From assembly GCA_023634235.1 (NCBI GenBank), contig JAMKCF010000016.1, forward strand, positions 3,936,501 to 4,000,500: DNA of 64,000 nt, given 5' to 3'. The stretch is from Pisaster brevispinus (taxonomy: Eukaryota; Echinodermata; Asteroidea; Forcipulatida; Asteriidae). Every line of letters starts with the position of its first letter. The stretch's first letter is position 1. This document shows, in pieces, positions 12,201-21,594 of the stretch. A program made the translations under genes and the position numbers. Under the pieces are notes generated by a model. It did not search any database and was not told the DNA's origin. It worked only from the letters and a program-made list of their open reading frames with translations.

Positions 12201-15200
12201 GCTGTCCGTAGCAACACCCTTAGCAACGGTCGTAGCCGTAGCCGCAAATTCAGATGCAGCCTGAGTCCGAGTTCAAATTACACCGAGTACGAGTGCGTAA
12301 TGGACAGTGTACAGGGCCGAGTGGGAGTCGGGTGCTGTACAAAGTAAAACATAAATGTAATATAAGTTATGCACGTTTTCCTGCCCACTCGGACGAAAAC
12401 AAATTAGAGCACTAAATTTGAACCTGCGACCTCCGGATTACCTTGCCGGTGTGACAAGAGATTTTGTCACCGGAAATTCTGTACCCCATACGGCGAATTG
12501 TGTAGGAATTTCTCTGTTGATTTGGGTGACATTTGTTTTACCATCATGCATTTCATGGCTAAATTCTAAGTTCCCATTGTCATGATATAAACGCTAGCGT
12601 CATAAGCTACGCTAGGACTGAACTTAAATACTTGAAGAAACTGAAGTTTGAAAACGCCGAGACTTGCACAGTCAATTTACATGTTTTTTTTAGCCCCCTT
12701 ACGCTCTTACAATAATTTGTTTGGTCAGATCGAGAGGATGTTGATATCTCTTGGATTATCTCTGGCCTTCGGTTCTGTCTTTATGAGGACATATCGGATA
12801 CACGCGATCTTCACACTAGCCGTCAAACGCTTCAAAAAAATTGTGAGTATAAAAGAAGAAGAAAAAGAAAAAAACGTTTTGTTTATCATCGTTATCATCC
12901 GGGTTGGGATGAAGGTCTGGGCTTGTTTTTATAATCAGGCCTTCTTCTCAACGGCAGTACAACCCTAATGTACGATTTGAGTCAAGATTGCAGCACTGCA
13001 GGATGCTGGAAAAAAATATGGAGGTTAATGTATGCATATATAGTTATAAGTAATCAATCAAGAGTGTATATACTTTTTGAGGCTTTGCATGGTGAGGTAT
13101 CAATGTATATTCGGTTTGCGGTAACACCATGTGAATATCTACTAGCTACGTAGATGTGTTCTTAGAGAACTAGGTCTTGCTTGTTATTCTACTGCCGCAG
13201 AGTAGATTTGGAAATCGGGAGACTACTTCAATCGGGAGACTACTTAGTTCTGAAAAGAACTGTCCATCTTATTAACTTCTCGTTATTAACTTCACTGCCG
13301 CGGAGTGATTTCTTAATTGGTCTCAACGTTTCGACTAGCTTGCTCTGGTCATCCTCAAGAGACTGACGATGATTGACGGGAGACTGACAGTCTCCTGACG
13401 ATGACTAGAGCAAGCTAATCGAAACGTTGAGACCAATTAAGAACTCACTCCGCGGCAGTGAAGTTAATAACGAGAAGTCCCCTCGATCCGATCCACCATT
13501 AAGCTAAAGTAGTAGTCCCGGCCGATTTCTTACCCTCCGCCCAGGTAGTAGCTAATATTGCTGGACAGTTCTTTTCAGTACTAAGTAGTCTCCCGAAGTA
13601 GTCTCCCGATTTCCCAATCTACTCCCCGGCAGTATAGAATTAAAAGCAAGACCTAGTTCTCTAAGAACACATCTACATAGCTAGTAGATACACACATGGT
13701 GTTACCACAAACCGAATGTACAATCAAGAATGATTGATGATCAATTATGATCATCAATCATTCTTGAAAAAAAAGATAAACAATCAAGAATGATTGATGA
13801 TCAATAATGATCATCAATCATTCTTGAAAAAAAAAGAGATAAACAATCAATAATGATAGGTTATCAATTTAAAAATATATATATATACCCCTATCTCTGT
13901 CCTCAGAAAATGCCCAAAATGAAAACTGTCTCCATATAGACTAGGTTAACTTTGTTTACAACAATGTGACCTTGTACATTCTAGGGTCTTTCTGGCAGGC
14001 AAGATACTGCACTGGCCATATGGCAATTTTGACATTTTGTGCCAATAATTATCTCCACATAATTTCAATACATTCTGCTTTCTGCTCTGAACCGACAGTA
14101 TATGTTGGTAAATGATATTTGTGACCGATTTATTCTTAAACATATTGTATATGTTATTAATTTATAAGGATCTCCCGGACTGGAAGCTGATTGGTGGAGT
14201 AGTGATGATTGTTTTCATCGATGTCATAATTTTTGTCCTTTGGATAACTTTAGACACGACGGCTGTTTACAGACGGTCACTCCAGCCATACGTAAGTTTT
14301 TGTGTATTATTCAGAAATGGCAGAACGTGTTAATTCAAAAAGTAAAAGGGTTAACCACAAAATTCAAGAGATATTTGTGTGGATCATTATATTGTACTTT
14401 TTAAACATACTTCTAACCATAATTCATTTCATATCCAAGGCAATGTGTTCCTAAATGAAGCCCACTTGCAAAATTAATTAGTTTAGACAGTTTTATCAAT
14501 CAATGCTGTCATTTTAAAATGCTATAGTATACAACGCAATGTTTGCTAATTGAGGAATAACCTAAACACAAAACAGTACCCGATTGAGACAATAATGGGA
14601 GACTTGGAAACGCTAGGTGGCAGCAGACTTACTATGTAAATGTCCATTGTTTACATAGTTCTTAGCATGCGCACAATTCTAAGAATAATTAATTTACCTG
14701 CCAAGTCTGCTGCCACCTAGTGTCCCAAAAAGTCTCCCATCGAGTAAACCCTTTCTTTTCAGCTGGATACGACTGCACCGGAGAAAGAGATATTTGACGT
14801 ACCGGAAATTAAATATTGCAGTAGTGCGCATGCGCAGTACTTCACCATGGCCCTCTACGGTGTAAAGGGGATACTGCTTACATTTGGTCTGTTCCTAGCA
14901 TGGGAGACAAGGAACATATGTGTTTCTGAACTGAATGACAGTAAGTAGTTAGTCAAAATACTTTGCCTAAAACCTGCCAAATTTATCGACAATGATAAGT
15001 TTTCCGGTGAACTTTTTCAGGGATGGTGTATTTAATCTAATTGGTTCTTTCTTGATGGGCGCATGCTCAGAACCGTTCTTGATGAAAATACCGGCATGAC
15101 ACTTTTATCCTCTGATTTCTCAGAGATAAAATACACTGACTTCTATTGTACCTTTCTTTCCAATTCTGCTTTAAAGCAGCAATACGTTGATCAAAATTAA

Positions 15201-17505
15201 GACCCTTCCTTTAAGTCTGTTGCAAGTCAACGTCTTTGAAAAAAATACCTGTTTCACAATTCGAGTATAACGAACTACAAGGGAAACTGACTGCGTAAAT
15301 TTTAAATAATTTTGAGTTAACAAAGAACAATTGACTAGAGGTAGACCGCCAACATAGGGCTAGAAAGCTCATTTTATAAAAAAGTTGGCACGTTAAACCG
15401 GAGGTGGTTGGTTCAAGTCTCGTTCTCGTCAATTTATCTTTGTTCAATCCTAAATTGTTTCAACATTCTTACATTCCCTTTAATCTATGTTTCAGCAACG
15501 AAAATCTAACAATTATATGTGACAAGAATTCCAGACCTTTGTCAATTTAGATTTCATTTATAGCTCTCTGTGCATGCAGGTAAATACATCGCGGCTTCTG
15601 TGTATATTGTCTGCCTTACCATCGCTCTGACTGTTCCAACAATGCCAATCTTGGGTGATGACGTCAATATGACGTTTGTGATCTCTGCCTCCGCCATCTT
15701 GCTTGTCAACACCTCAATGCTTTGCCTCAATTTTCTCCCAAAGGTGAGTAGTTTGGCTTCCTAAGTAATCCCCCAAATTGGAGCCGTGAACTTTCAGAAG
15801 AAATATTAATTCAATGGTATATTGAGATTGGATCAGTGTGGTTTAGAAGCCTGTATGTTTACGGGTAATAACAACGTGTGAATATAAGACATTTGATAAA
15901 TTTAAGGTGATTTTTTTTCTGATGGCTGGCAATTTGTATATTTGTGCAGAAGAATAATGCGTTCAGAAAGAAGGGTATTTATTAAGACGAGAATCGCACA
16001 CTTGAGATTTTTTTCCACGTCCGTCAGATCTTGTTAATGTGATAAAATTAACATTTCGCAGTTTATTTGTAAAATTTCCATCTGTAAATGGGCAGTTATT
16101 GGGTGAAAGTTCATAATACCATACACAGTGACAGGACTGCTTTGATCACGACGACACAGCCACATTTAATAACACCATTAATTTTTGTAAACATAATGTA
16201 TATGTTCGATAGACCCAAGGTTGCATTGGCTGCCATCGCAATGGAAACATACGCGCCACGCACGACTCTCAGCCAATGTTAGGTTATCCTTTGACCTCCA
16301 TGAGGGCGCTGTTTGAGCTTCTGACGTCACATGCAATTGGATTTATTGACATGATGTTTCCATTGTAATAGTTGCATCTGCTGATGACGGTGGATGAGAA
16401 GGACTTCCGTGTGAGCATGATGCAGTCCATGGGGTATGGAGACTCGTCAGGAACTCACACTTCGACCACAAAACGAAAGTCTAAACTTACAGGACTTCGG
16501 TCAAAGCTTGAAAAGGTAAACCTCAAACATTTGCAAATAATCCTCTTCCTTCTATCATTTTTCCAATAAAAAACCCGACACGATTTTGTACTGAAAAGCC
16601 GCTCCGAGAACCACACATTCTAAAAAACCAGTGGTCTTAACTGACCCGATTCCGGGTCCAAACTGACCCGACTGCGTCAGTTTGATCCATTTCTTGGTCA
16701 TGTTGACGCAGATTCCGGGTCAAATTGACCTCGAATTTGGTCAGGCCCGGGGCACACGGATTCCGACTCAATTATGAACCGGGAGTTTTTGTGTGTGAAT
16801 GACAGTGTTTAAGTAAGAAATGTTTAACATGGGGAGACTTTGTGACACTAAGAAAGCAGAACACTTTTAATAAAAGCCTGCTTGTATGTGGATCAGCCTG
16901 TGCGACTGAAACAAGGATCGTACAGGAGAACAAAATCGTCTGGTCAATCTTGCGAACTGCTCGCTGCGACGTCAATACCAATTTGTAATCAATGAGAATC
17001 TAAAATGCGAATAAAAGCATGCTTCTTGGAAAATAAATTATATATAAAAAAAAGTAATTGCCTGGTCTTTTAATGGAAACAAATAAATGTTCCATTGAAA
17101 ATAAGTTAGCTGTTGTTGCTATTGTTGTTGTCGCTGCTGCTGCTGCTGTTGTTGTTATTGTTGTTATTGTTGTTGTTGTTGCTGCTGCTGCTGTTGTTGT
17201 TGTTGCTGTTGTTACCGTTGTTTTTGTTGTTGTTGGTTTTTTTTTTATTAGTGGCTGGGCTTTATTATCGCTCTTGTAAATCATGCGGGGCTTATTGTAA
17301 TATTTTGTGGATATTATGCACATTGACAGTCGAAACGATAGCTTAGCCTTTACTGCGTGTGAATAATACGATGGTTATTATGGGATTAATAAAAACTTGT
17401 ATCTATAATGCATTTTCTGTGAAGTTTTGATCGGTATTTTGAAACTCTTGTTTACAGAAAGAAGCCAAACTTCAAGAATTGTGTAAACAGCTCAACTCTA
17501 AATAG
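3124..17505 (+). CDS. GABA-B-type class C G-protein-coupled receptor, N-terminus outside window (16 visible exons)
   Basis: Coding exons: 3124-3264, 4475-4642, 5319-5426, 6241-6306, 7640-7840, 8963-9193, 9603-9666, 9948-10025, 11102-11252, 11950-12082, 12729-12842, 14169-14291, 14763-14940, 15580-15743, 16372-16515, 17458-17505. Phases match at every junction, giving 703 residues. Exons 1-8 form the extracellular Venus-flytrap lobe (PYTYDGI, ALNA and FNG motifs). Seven hydrophobic segments follow, starting with ITLFALASLGSVMGLTFLFI. The family hallmark FLAWETRN precedes the sixth, and Cys in VIKCH and YCSS can form the usual TM3-ECL2 bridge. Family members are plasma-membrane receptors that sense GABA or related ligands and couple to Gi/o. 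The tail is much shorter than in vertebrate GABBR1/2 and ends in a brief coiled coil (LRSKLEK, KLQELCKQL). I cannot tell whether it is subunit 1-, 2- or an orphan-type. Confidence 0.93.
4475..4642 (+). CDS. GABA-B-like receptor, visible exon 2 (ligand-binding lobe)
   Basis: 56 codons, phase 0/0, donor GAG/GTAAGT. It encodes the strongly conserved core FKKMGWKRIAFIYED, the beta strand of family-3 periplasmic-type folds. Confidence 0.92.
4905..5095 (-). repeat. tRNA-derived SINE head with an internal insertion
   Basis: Read on the minus strand, the A-box region (CTATAGCTCAG) and B-box region (GGTCGTTGGTTCAAACCC) are separated by about 90 extra bases at 4970-5062. The extra bases belong to another dispersed repeat (CTGTCCCC...GGGAAACT...AGGGCGCTATC). 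Confidence 0.65.
5319..5426 (+). CDS. GABA-B-like receptor, visible exon 3
   Basis: 36 codons, acceptor CATCGCAG, donor AGG/GTAAGC. Contains a possible N-glycosylation site, NVS. Confidence 0.88.
6241..6306 (+). CDS. GABA-B-like receptor, visible exon 4
   Basis: 22 codons, acceptor CTCATTTCAG, donor GAG/GTAAGG. It encodes DARIIFVGFY, the usual 'ARIIF' strand of the lobe. Confidence 0.9.
6401..6890. repeat. 21-bp minisatellite in a receptor intron
   Basis: About 23 copies of GTCATTTCAATTCAATTCTGG with point variants (GCGTC, GCGCC, GGGCC). Two shortened copies near 6608 and 6776 and their flanks repeat at about 167 bp, so there is a second-order period of eight units. All three forward frames are largely open only because the unit is a multiple of three and has no stop. 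Confidence 0.95.
7640..7840 (+). CDS. GABA-B-like receptor, visible exon 5
   Basis: 67 codons, phase 0/0, acceptor TTTGCAACAG, donor GTG/GTAAGA. It contains GMYGPKYVWIAPFW, matching the G-hinge strand of GABA-B lobes, and one NST glycosylation site. Confidence 0.92.
8130..8335 (-). repeat. tRNA-derived SINE head with the same internal insertion
   Basis: The minus strand reads TAGCTCAGCTTTGGTAGAGC, then about 130 bp of the CTGTCCCCCATACGGCGAA element, then GGTCGCAGGTTCAAGTCCCG. The interruption lies at the tRNA anticodon-arm position, as at 4.9-5.1 kb. Confidence 0.65.
8963..9193 (+). CDS. GABA-B-like receptor, visible exon 6
   Basis: 77 codons, acceptor AATTACTGTAG, donor CTG/GTAAAC. It encodes YTYDGIIAVALALNAS, the best-conserved stretch of the lobe-2 region. 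Confidence 0.92.
9200..9280. repeat. GCC/GAC-rich trinucleotide tract after a receptor donor
   Basis: Imperfect GCC, GAC and AAC triplets just inside the intron. The apparent coding continuation is readthrough of low-complexity DNA. Confidence 0.7.
9603..9666 (+). CDS. GABA-B-like receptor, visible exon 7
   Basis: 64 nt, phase 0 in and phase 1 out. It completes the FNG-x-GRFLIENGSR strand pair at the end of the ligand-binding lobe. Confidence 0.85.
9948..10025 (+). CDS. GABA-B-like receptor, visible exon 8
   Basis: 78 nt, phase 1/1, acceptor ACAATTACAG, donor CAGG/GTAAGA. Encodes the linker to the membrane domain, including SEPLWQG. Confidence 0.82.
11102..11252 (+). CDS. GABA-B-like receptor, visible exon 9 (TM1)
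   Basis: 151 nt, phase 1 in and phase 2 out. It contains ITLFALASLGSVMGLTFLFI followed by NIKYKHR, the first transmembrane segment and intracellular loop. Confidence 0.92.
11950..12082 (+). CDS. GABA-B-like receptor, visible exon 10 (TM2)
   Basis: 133 nt, phase 2/0, donor CAT/GTAAGT. It begins with IKMSSPPMSNLTVVGCLLLY, matching 'IK.S.P..N.L...G' of GABA-B receptors, and ends at the conserved Cys before TM3. Confidence 0.92.
12400..12520 (-). repeat. SINE head fragment joined to the CGGCGAA element
   Basis: TTTGAACCTGCGACCTCCGG (B-box side of the SINE) is followed by the same CTGTACCCCATACGGCGAA block that interrupts the copies at 4.9 and 8.1 kb. The A-box half is missing. Confidence 0.5.
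12729..12842 (+). CDS. GABA-B-like receptor, visible exon 11 (TM3)
   Basis: 38 codons, phase 0/0, acceptor TTTGGTCAG, donor ATT/GTGAGT. Encodes LGLSLAFGSVFMRTYRIHAI, equivalent to the 'GFSL-F/Y-GSMF-K-WR-H' signature. Confidence 0.92.
13105..13721. mobile_element. Foldback element with long inverted arms
   Basis: Left and right halves are inverted copies over roughly 250-300 bp each. The ends are GTATATTCGGTTTGCGGTAA and its inverse CCACAAACCGAATGTAC, and the centre is near 13,375 (CTAGCTTGCTCTGGTCATC against GATGACTAGAGCAAGCTA). No coding capacity. It lies in the intron between TM3 and TM4 exons. A decayed relative is at 18.24-18.58 kb. Confidence 0.85.
13725..13826. repeat. Twin perfect palindromes, 60-bp period
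   Basis: CAAGAATGATTGATGATCA, a 4-bp spacer, then its exact reverse complement (13,725-13,766). The whole hairpin is repeated at 13,785-13,826 with spacer ATAA in place of ATTA. A third, degraded start follows near 13,842. Confidence 0.95.
14169..14291 (+). CDS. GABA-B-like receptor, visible exon 12 (TM4)
   Basis: 41 codons, phase 0/0, donor TAC/GTAAGT. TM4 is LIGGVVMIVFIDVIIFVLWI after the conserved 'DWKL' lead. Confidence 0.9.
14597..14741. mobile_element. MITE, about 145 bp
   Basis: Ends read ATGGGAGACTTGG and AAAGTCTCCCAT, with inner inverted blocks CTAGGTGGCAGCAGACTTA and AAGTCTGCTGCCACCTAG. It is the uninterrupted form of the outer element at 2370-2880, and lies 20 bp before a receptor exon. 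Confidence 0.8.
14763..14940 (+). CDS. GABA-B-like receptor, visible exon 13 (TM5 and FLAWETRN)
   Basis: 178 nt, phase 0/1, acceptor CTTTCTTTTCAG, donor ACA/GTAAGT. Contains the ECL2 cysteine, TM5 and the FLAWETRN motif that marks the GABA-B family. Confidence 0.95.
15348..15432 (+). repeat. tRNA-derived SINE head
   Basis: AGGGCTAGAAAGCTCA, then GGTTGGTTCAAGTCTCG at B-box position, with extra T/A-rich bases in the D-arm region. Same family as at 425 and 63,650. Confidence 0.65.
15580..15743 (+). CDS. GABA-B-like receptor, visible exon 14 (TM6-TM7)
   Basis: 164 nt, phase 1/0, acceptor GTGCATGCAG, donor AAG/GTGAGT. Encodes TM6 and TM7, ending at LNFLPK. Its phase-0 donor is compatible with either downstream tail cassette (16,372 or 20,658). 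Confidence 0.92.
16372..16515 (+). CDS. GABA-B-like receptor, tail exon 15, proximal cassette
   Basis: 48 codons, phase 0/0, acceptor ATTGTAATAG, donor AAG/GTAAAC. Encodes a DFRVSMMQSMGYG block, a Ser/Thr/Lys stretch and the start of a coiled coil (LRSKLEK). Confidence 0.85.
17110..17250. repeat. TTG/GCT trinucleotide tract
   Basis: Mixed GTT and GCT triplets in the last receptor intron. Overlapping open frames here are low-complexity artefacts. Confidence 0.9.
17458..17505 (+). CDS. GABA-B-like receptor, terminal exon 16, proximal cassette
   Basis: Acceptor CTTGTTTACAG. Encodes KEAKLQELCKQLNSK and a TAG stop; continues the heptad pattern of exon 15. Confidence 0.82.
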   Translation, partial: KEAKLQELCKQLNSK

Positions 17506-18239
17506 ACAAGAATAACAAACAGTTGTCTGACACTACAAGGAAGGCTTGAATTCACCACAGTCCGTGTACTCGATAAATATCATGGAGTTAGACATGAAAC
17601 AACTGCGAAGGCGCTGACATAATTGTGGCTTCTAAAGACTCAAGAAACGAGATTGGAGGTGCATTTAGGTACACAATTGATCGGGTAACATTTGGGTTCA
17701 AGAAGGACTGCATTTACACTCTACCAGGTCAGAATTGAAACGATTCTGGATGGGTAGGAGTGGGTGAGGGGCTGAACCGTTTCTGGGTCAGTGTGACCCG
17801 GAATCTGTGTCGAAATTACTCAGAAATTGGTCAAACCGAATCTGGGCTGAATTCCCTTTTTAAACCAGTTTCCTGGTCAGCTTGACCCGAAAATTGGTCA
17901 GCCCACCTGAGACCCGAAATTCGGTTCAATCGGGGTACAAAGTGGAGCGACACTTCAGAAGTCGGGCAACATTAAGGATCCGCACAAATAACAGTACTCA
18001 CTGGTTTGAGACTGTTTTCAGCTGAACATAAAAGCTTCGCTACTTATCAAGCTCCAAGCACCCCACATCTCCTTATACACAAAACCCCCCAGCAGCACCA
18101 CCGATAATGAACTTAATATACTATTGCACAATATTCATCAGAATTAATGGTAACCTGCCATTTTTGTAAATCTGTTTTTTTTTGTATGGCTAAAAACGCA
18201 TTGGATTTATTGCATTGCTGCACTTTTTGTTAATGGGTT

Positions 18240-18580
18240 TTGAGTCATTGCATGGTATAATTTCGTCTATTCAGTTTGCGGTATCACCATGTGTAATCTA
18301 CTTTTCTGTCTAAACGTAATTCTCGTTAACTTGTCTGGCATTTTTAGTCTAATGCCGCAGAGTACATTTTGGAATTGAGGAAAACACATTAGTTATGAAA
18401 AGAACTGCTTTACCGGTTGGGGTGGGGGGGGGGGGTTAGGAAATCTTCGATGACTACTATTCCTTTTGCTAATTGGATCAAGGGGAAATTTCAGTATAAA
18501 CTTATATAAAGGGCCTATGTGAAGTCAACGTTTGTATCGACGTTTCATCTTGCATGCTCTAGTCATCTTCAGGAGACTGA
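18240..18580. mobile_element. Degraded relative of the 13.1-kb foldback element
   Basis: Shares CAGTTTGCGGTATCACCATG, TGCCGCAGAGTA, AAAAGAACTG and the central TCATCTTCAGGAGACTGA blocks in the same order, but the inverted right half is absent. Confidence 0.7.
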
Positions 18581-19204
18581 AGAGCATTTCAGATGCTGGT
18601 CCCTTTGGATTCAGGGATTTCAGTGTAGAGTCAGTCACTGCTCTGATTGGTTCTTCTGAAAGAGGAATTATGGCTGGTGGGTTCAGAGTCAATTTTGTTC
18701 ACTAAAGTTTAAATTTGTGGCACAAACTTAAACCCATCAAAGTTGACTTTGTTTTTTGAACACAAATTCTCATCGTCGTTATTAAACACAATTATTTTAG
18801 AAAATATTGCTTTGTACTTTTTGTACGTTTTGCAGGGCATCTAAATAAATTTAGAACGAAGCCTAGACCTTAATAAAGTCAAAGCCTCGTACGTTAATGA
18901 GGCCTGGGGTCGATTTTACAAAGAGCTAAGATTGATCGTAACTGTGTCTCAATATTGATTGCTAATCAAAGTATGACGTCAAAATACAAATCACTATGGT
19001 AATACTGACAACTCATCTTAAGATGAACCTTGGTGCTTCGTGAAATCGACCCATGGGTACAAAATGTAGCTCAGTGTACATATAGGTTTTAGATTACATC
19101 AAGCTGACACATTGTTATTTTATTCAGGTTCACTGAAATACGATTTTTTCAGCGATAACAATGTACCATGATATTTCCAAGTATTTATTATTATTAGCAA
19201 ATAA

Positions 19205-19290
19205 TGGCGATCGCGCCTTTTCAGTAGCCGCTCCCACACTCTTGAACTCTTTACTACAAAAATATCCGAGCTGCTATGAATATAATTTCT
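19205..19290 (+). mobile_element. Fragment of a LINE 3' region
   Basis: TTTTCAGTAGCCGCTCCCAC then ACTCTTGAACTCT and ATATCCGAGCT match the end of the LINE at 24.9-26.9 kb (FSVSAPTLWNSLPLHIRA). It reads FSVAAPTLLNSLL. Short and frame-broken. Confidence 0.6.
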
Positions 19291-20657
19291 CAATACTTGA
19301 GTTTTTCCACTTTTCCGTTTTTTTATTTTGTAGTTAGTGTGAAAATATCTCTTCAATTTGCTCTTAACTACATACTTTGACAGTCTAAGTATCTTGTAAT
19401 GTTTGCTTTTCTTACAAAAAAAAAAAATAAATCCAGCGCCTCGGAGTGTTTTTGGTAATAGATAATTGGGATGTAAACAATGTTGTACTATTAATTTCAT
19501 TATTTTTTTAAAAAATAATCATGGGCCATAATCGCATCGAGGTGTTTTGTGGGCGAGCCGCCCCACTCACTAAGCGTGGGCCGTCCAGTAGCGGTTTGTC
19601 CCATAAAAACTGCTCAATGTTTTCTCACCAACTAGCAACTTAACTGGTTTTCATCTGTAAATTGGTAAACATTGTATCTATATAGTGTAATTAACGTACG
19701 AATAAAAGCATCTAAATAACATATACAAACATTACATGCAAGTATTAAAGAAATTACAAGTTTTGAACTGTTTTTTTGACGATCCAAAGATATAACGATA
19801 CGACCTAATCCACCAGAGGTAACTACCCACTGTTTGGGAGGGATATCCAAATGTTAAGTTATGTAAATGCACCTTTGACTGGTCATGTTACCTACCACTG
19901 AAGCTCTACTATACACAACGGCAAGTACTTAGAAATTCATGTTTTAATTTAATAAACACTTGGCTCGCCCTCCACGTCCAGCCCGAAACCATTAAGAAAA
20001 CGACCCAACGTCACTTCCCTTGGTTAGTCACGCCTTCATTTGACGACTGATTCCACCCAATAAGAAATTGAAATTGAGATACGCCCAATTATGATGAAAC
20101 ACCATCATCAATTCAGATCAACGTTGAAGAATAGGACTTCCCGGTGATCCAGAAAATAACAGAGCACTTTGCTCAAAACATTTTGCGAAAAGGTTTTCAA
20201 AAGTTTGCTTTAATCATTGTTAAATGCTGCATTATGTCATTGTACGAGTACAAGGTCGAAGTATCTCTCTTAAACACAAACTAAAAAACTGTTAAGTGTT
20301 TTCTCTATTTATCTCATAAAAAAATAAAATAAAAAATAAAAAATTAAAGCAGTTTTGGCTTTCGCGGGGGGTCAAACTCAACTTTACTAGCTTTTTGTAA
20401 TGCGAGAACAGCAAGTAAAGTAAGATACCTGGGTTTGTTCAAGTTGGTCTTTCACGTCACAAAGAGTTGTTTGTGAAGGCGGTTGGTACTACACTTTATA
20501 CTTAGTCACCCACTGGTCGCTGTGGTCCTGACGTCCTTGCATAAGTACACCGGTGACGTAGGTCGGTTTAATTTTCAACTGAACTTTGACCTCGACCTGA
20601 TGATCCCATCTAATCATCACCCAAGTTAGTTTGTCAATCAATTTATTATTTCACTAG

Positions 20658-20774
20658 GTGTATCTGCTACTTACTCTAGATGATCAAGGCATTCGTGTGA
20701 GTATGATTAACCTACAGGGATACGGCAACAAGTCAGAAAAGCAGGCGTCAGAACTACGCTCAAATCTTGAACAG
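20658..20774 (+). CDS. Duplicated tail exon 15', distal cassette
   Basis: 39 codons, phase 0/0, acceptor TTATTTCACTAG, donor CAG/GTAGAA. It parallels the exon at 16,372: 11 of the first 23 residues are identical, including RVSM and GYG, and it ends LRSNLEQ against LRSKLEK. It is open and spliceable from the exon ending at 15,743, so it could be an alternative tail. It could also be the remnant of a second receptor copy; no duplicated membrane exon is seen between 17.5 and 20.6 kb. Confidence 0.78.
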
Positions 20775-21543
20775 GTAGAACAGAACCTTTGCATAAATTA
20801 CTTGTAGCAGCTTTCTTTCTGTGTCTACACAATAACAATTTTATAAAAAAAAAATCCAGAGATCTTTGGGCTTGTGAGGTAGCATTAAACAAAGGATCAT
20901 GATCGTTTAGGCTATAATCAAAAAGTACTTGAGGACACAGAAGGGAAGTTAACCCCGACACGAGTGCTGACAAAGTTCAATATAGAGCAGCATGGTAAAA
21001 ACAATTCTGGTTGCCCGGTACAGCAGCCAAATGAAAATTAAGATGATGATGACTACTTCGGTTGTTCAAATTGACATTGATCACCCTGTATTTCAGAGGC
21101 AGGGTAAACGTTTGGTAATTCTCAAAAAATTGTATCCTCACTTGTTGTATCCCAACATATCCCAACATAAACTGAAAAATATGTTACAATTTGAGTTCAA
21201 TTTGTCATCGATTCTGCAAGAAAATGCTATAAGAAAAACAAGTCTTGTTGCAAAGACTGTTGTGCTTTCAGATGCCTGAAAAAACTTTCTCAGATCCAAA
21301 ATCTTTGGCTGAAAATAACTTATTTTTTTCAAAAAATGTATTGCTTCGAAGGAGGTCGTTTCATACAATGTTTTTTTAAATATAAACAGCTCTCCACTGC
21401 TTTTTAAGAAGTAAGTTGTTATGGTAATTAACTTGTGGAGTAATAATCAAACGTACACCCGTTCTTTAAAGGGGGTAGGCAACAACAGACAAGTCAAGTT
21501 TTTTTGACCTGACTGTATGGTGTTTTTCGTCTTGTTAGTTCAG

Positions 21544-21594
21544 AGGCAATGGGAGCTACAGCGGCTGTGTGCAAAGCTGTCAAAGTACGAGTAA
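21544..21594 (+). CDS. Duplicated terminal exon 16', distal cassette
   Basis: Acceptor CTTGTTAGTTCAG. Encodes RQWELQRLCAKLSKYE and TAA, parallel to KEAKLQELCKQLNSK of the proximal cassette. With the distal tail exon the protein would be 695 visible residues. Confidence 0.75.
   Translation, partial: RQWELQRLCAKLSKYE

Larger units (their letters stand above)
17506..20657. other. Interval between the two receptor tail cassettes
   Basis: No further receptor exon is seen. It holds CGGGTCA/TGACCCG-rich repeat sequence at 17.7-17.95 kb (also at 6.35, 6.9, 16.65 and 29.6 kb), a decayed half of the foldback family at 18.24-18.58 kb and a LINE 3' fragment at about 19.2 kb. Confidence 0.6.

Noticed and set aside
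17058..17346. Poly-Leu, poly-Val and poly-Thr frames
   Set aside because: Low-complexity triplet repeat in the last receptor intron.
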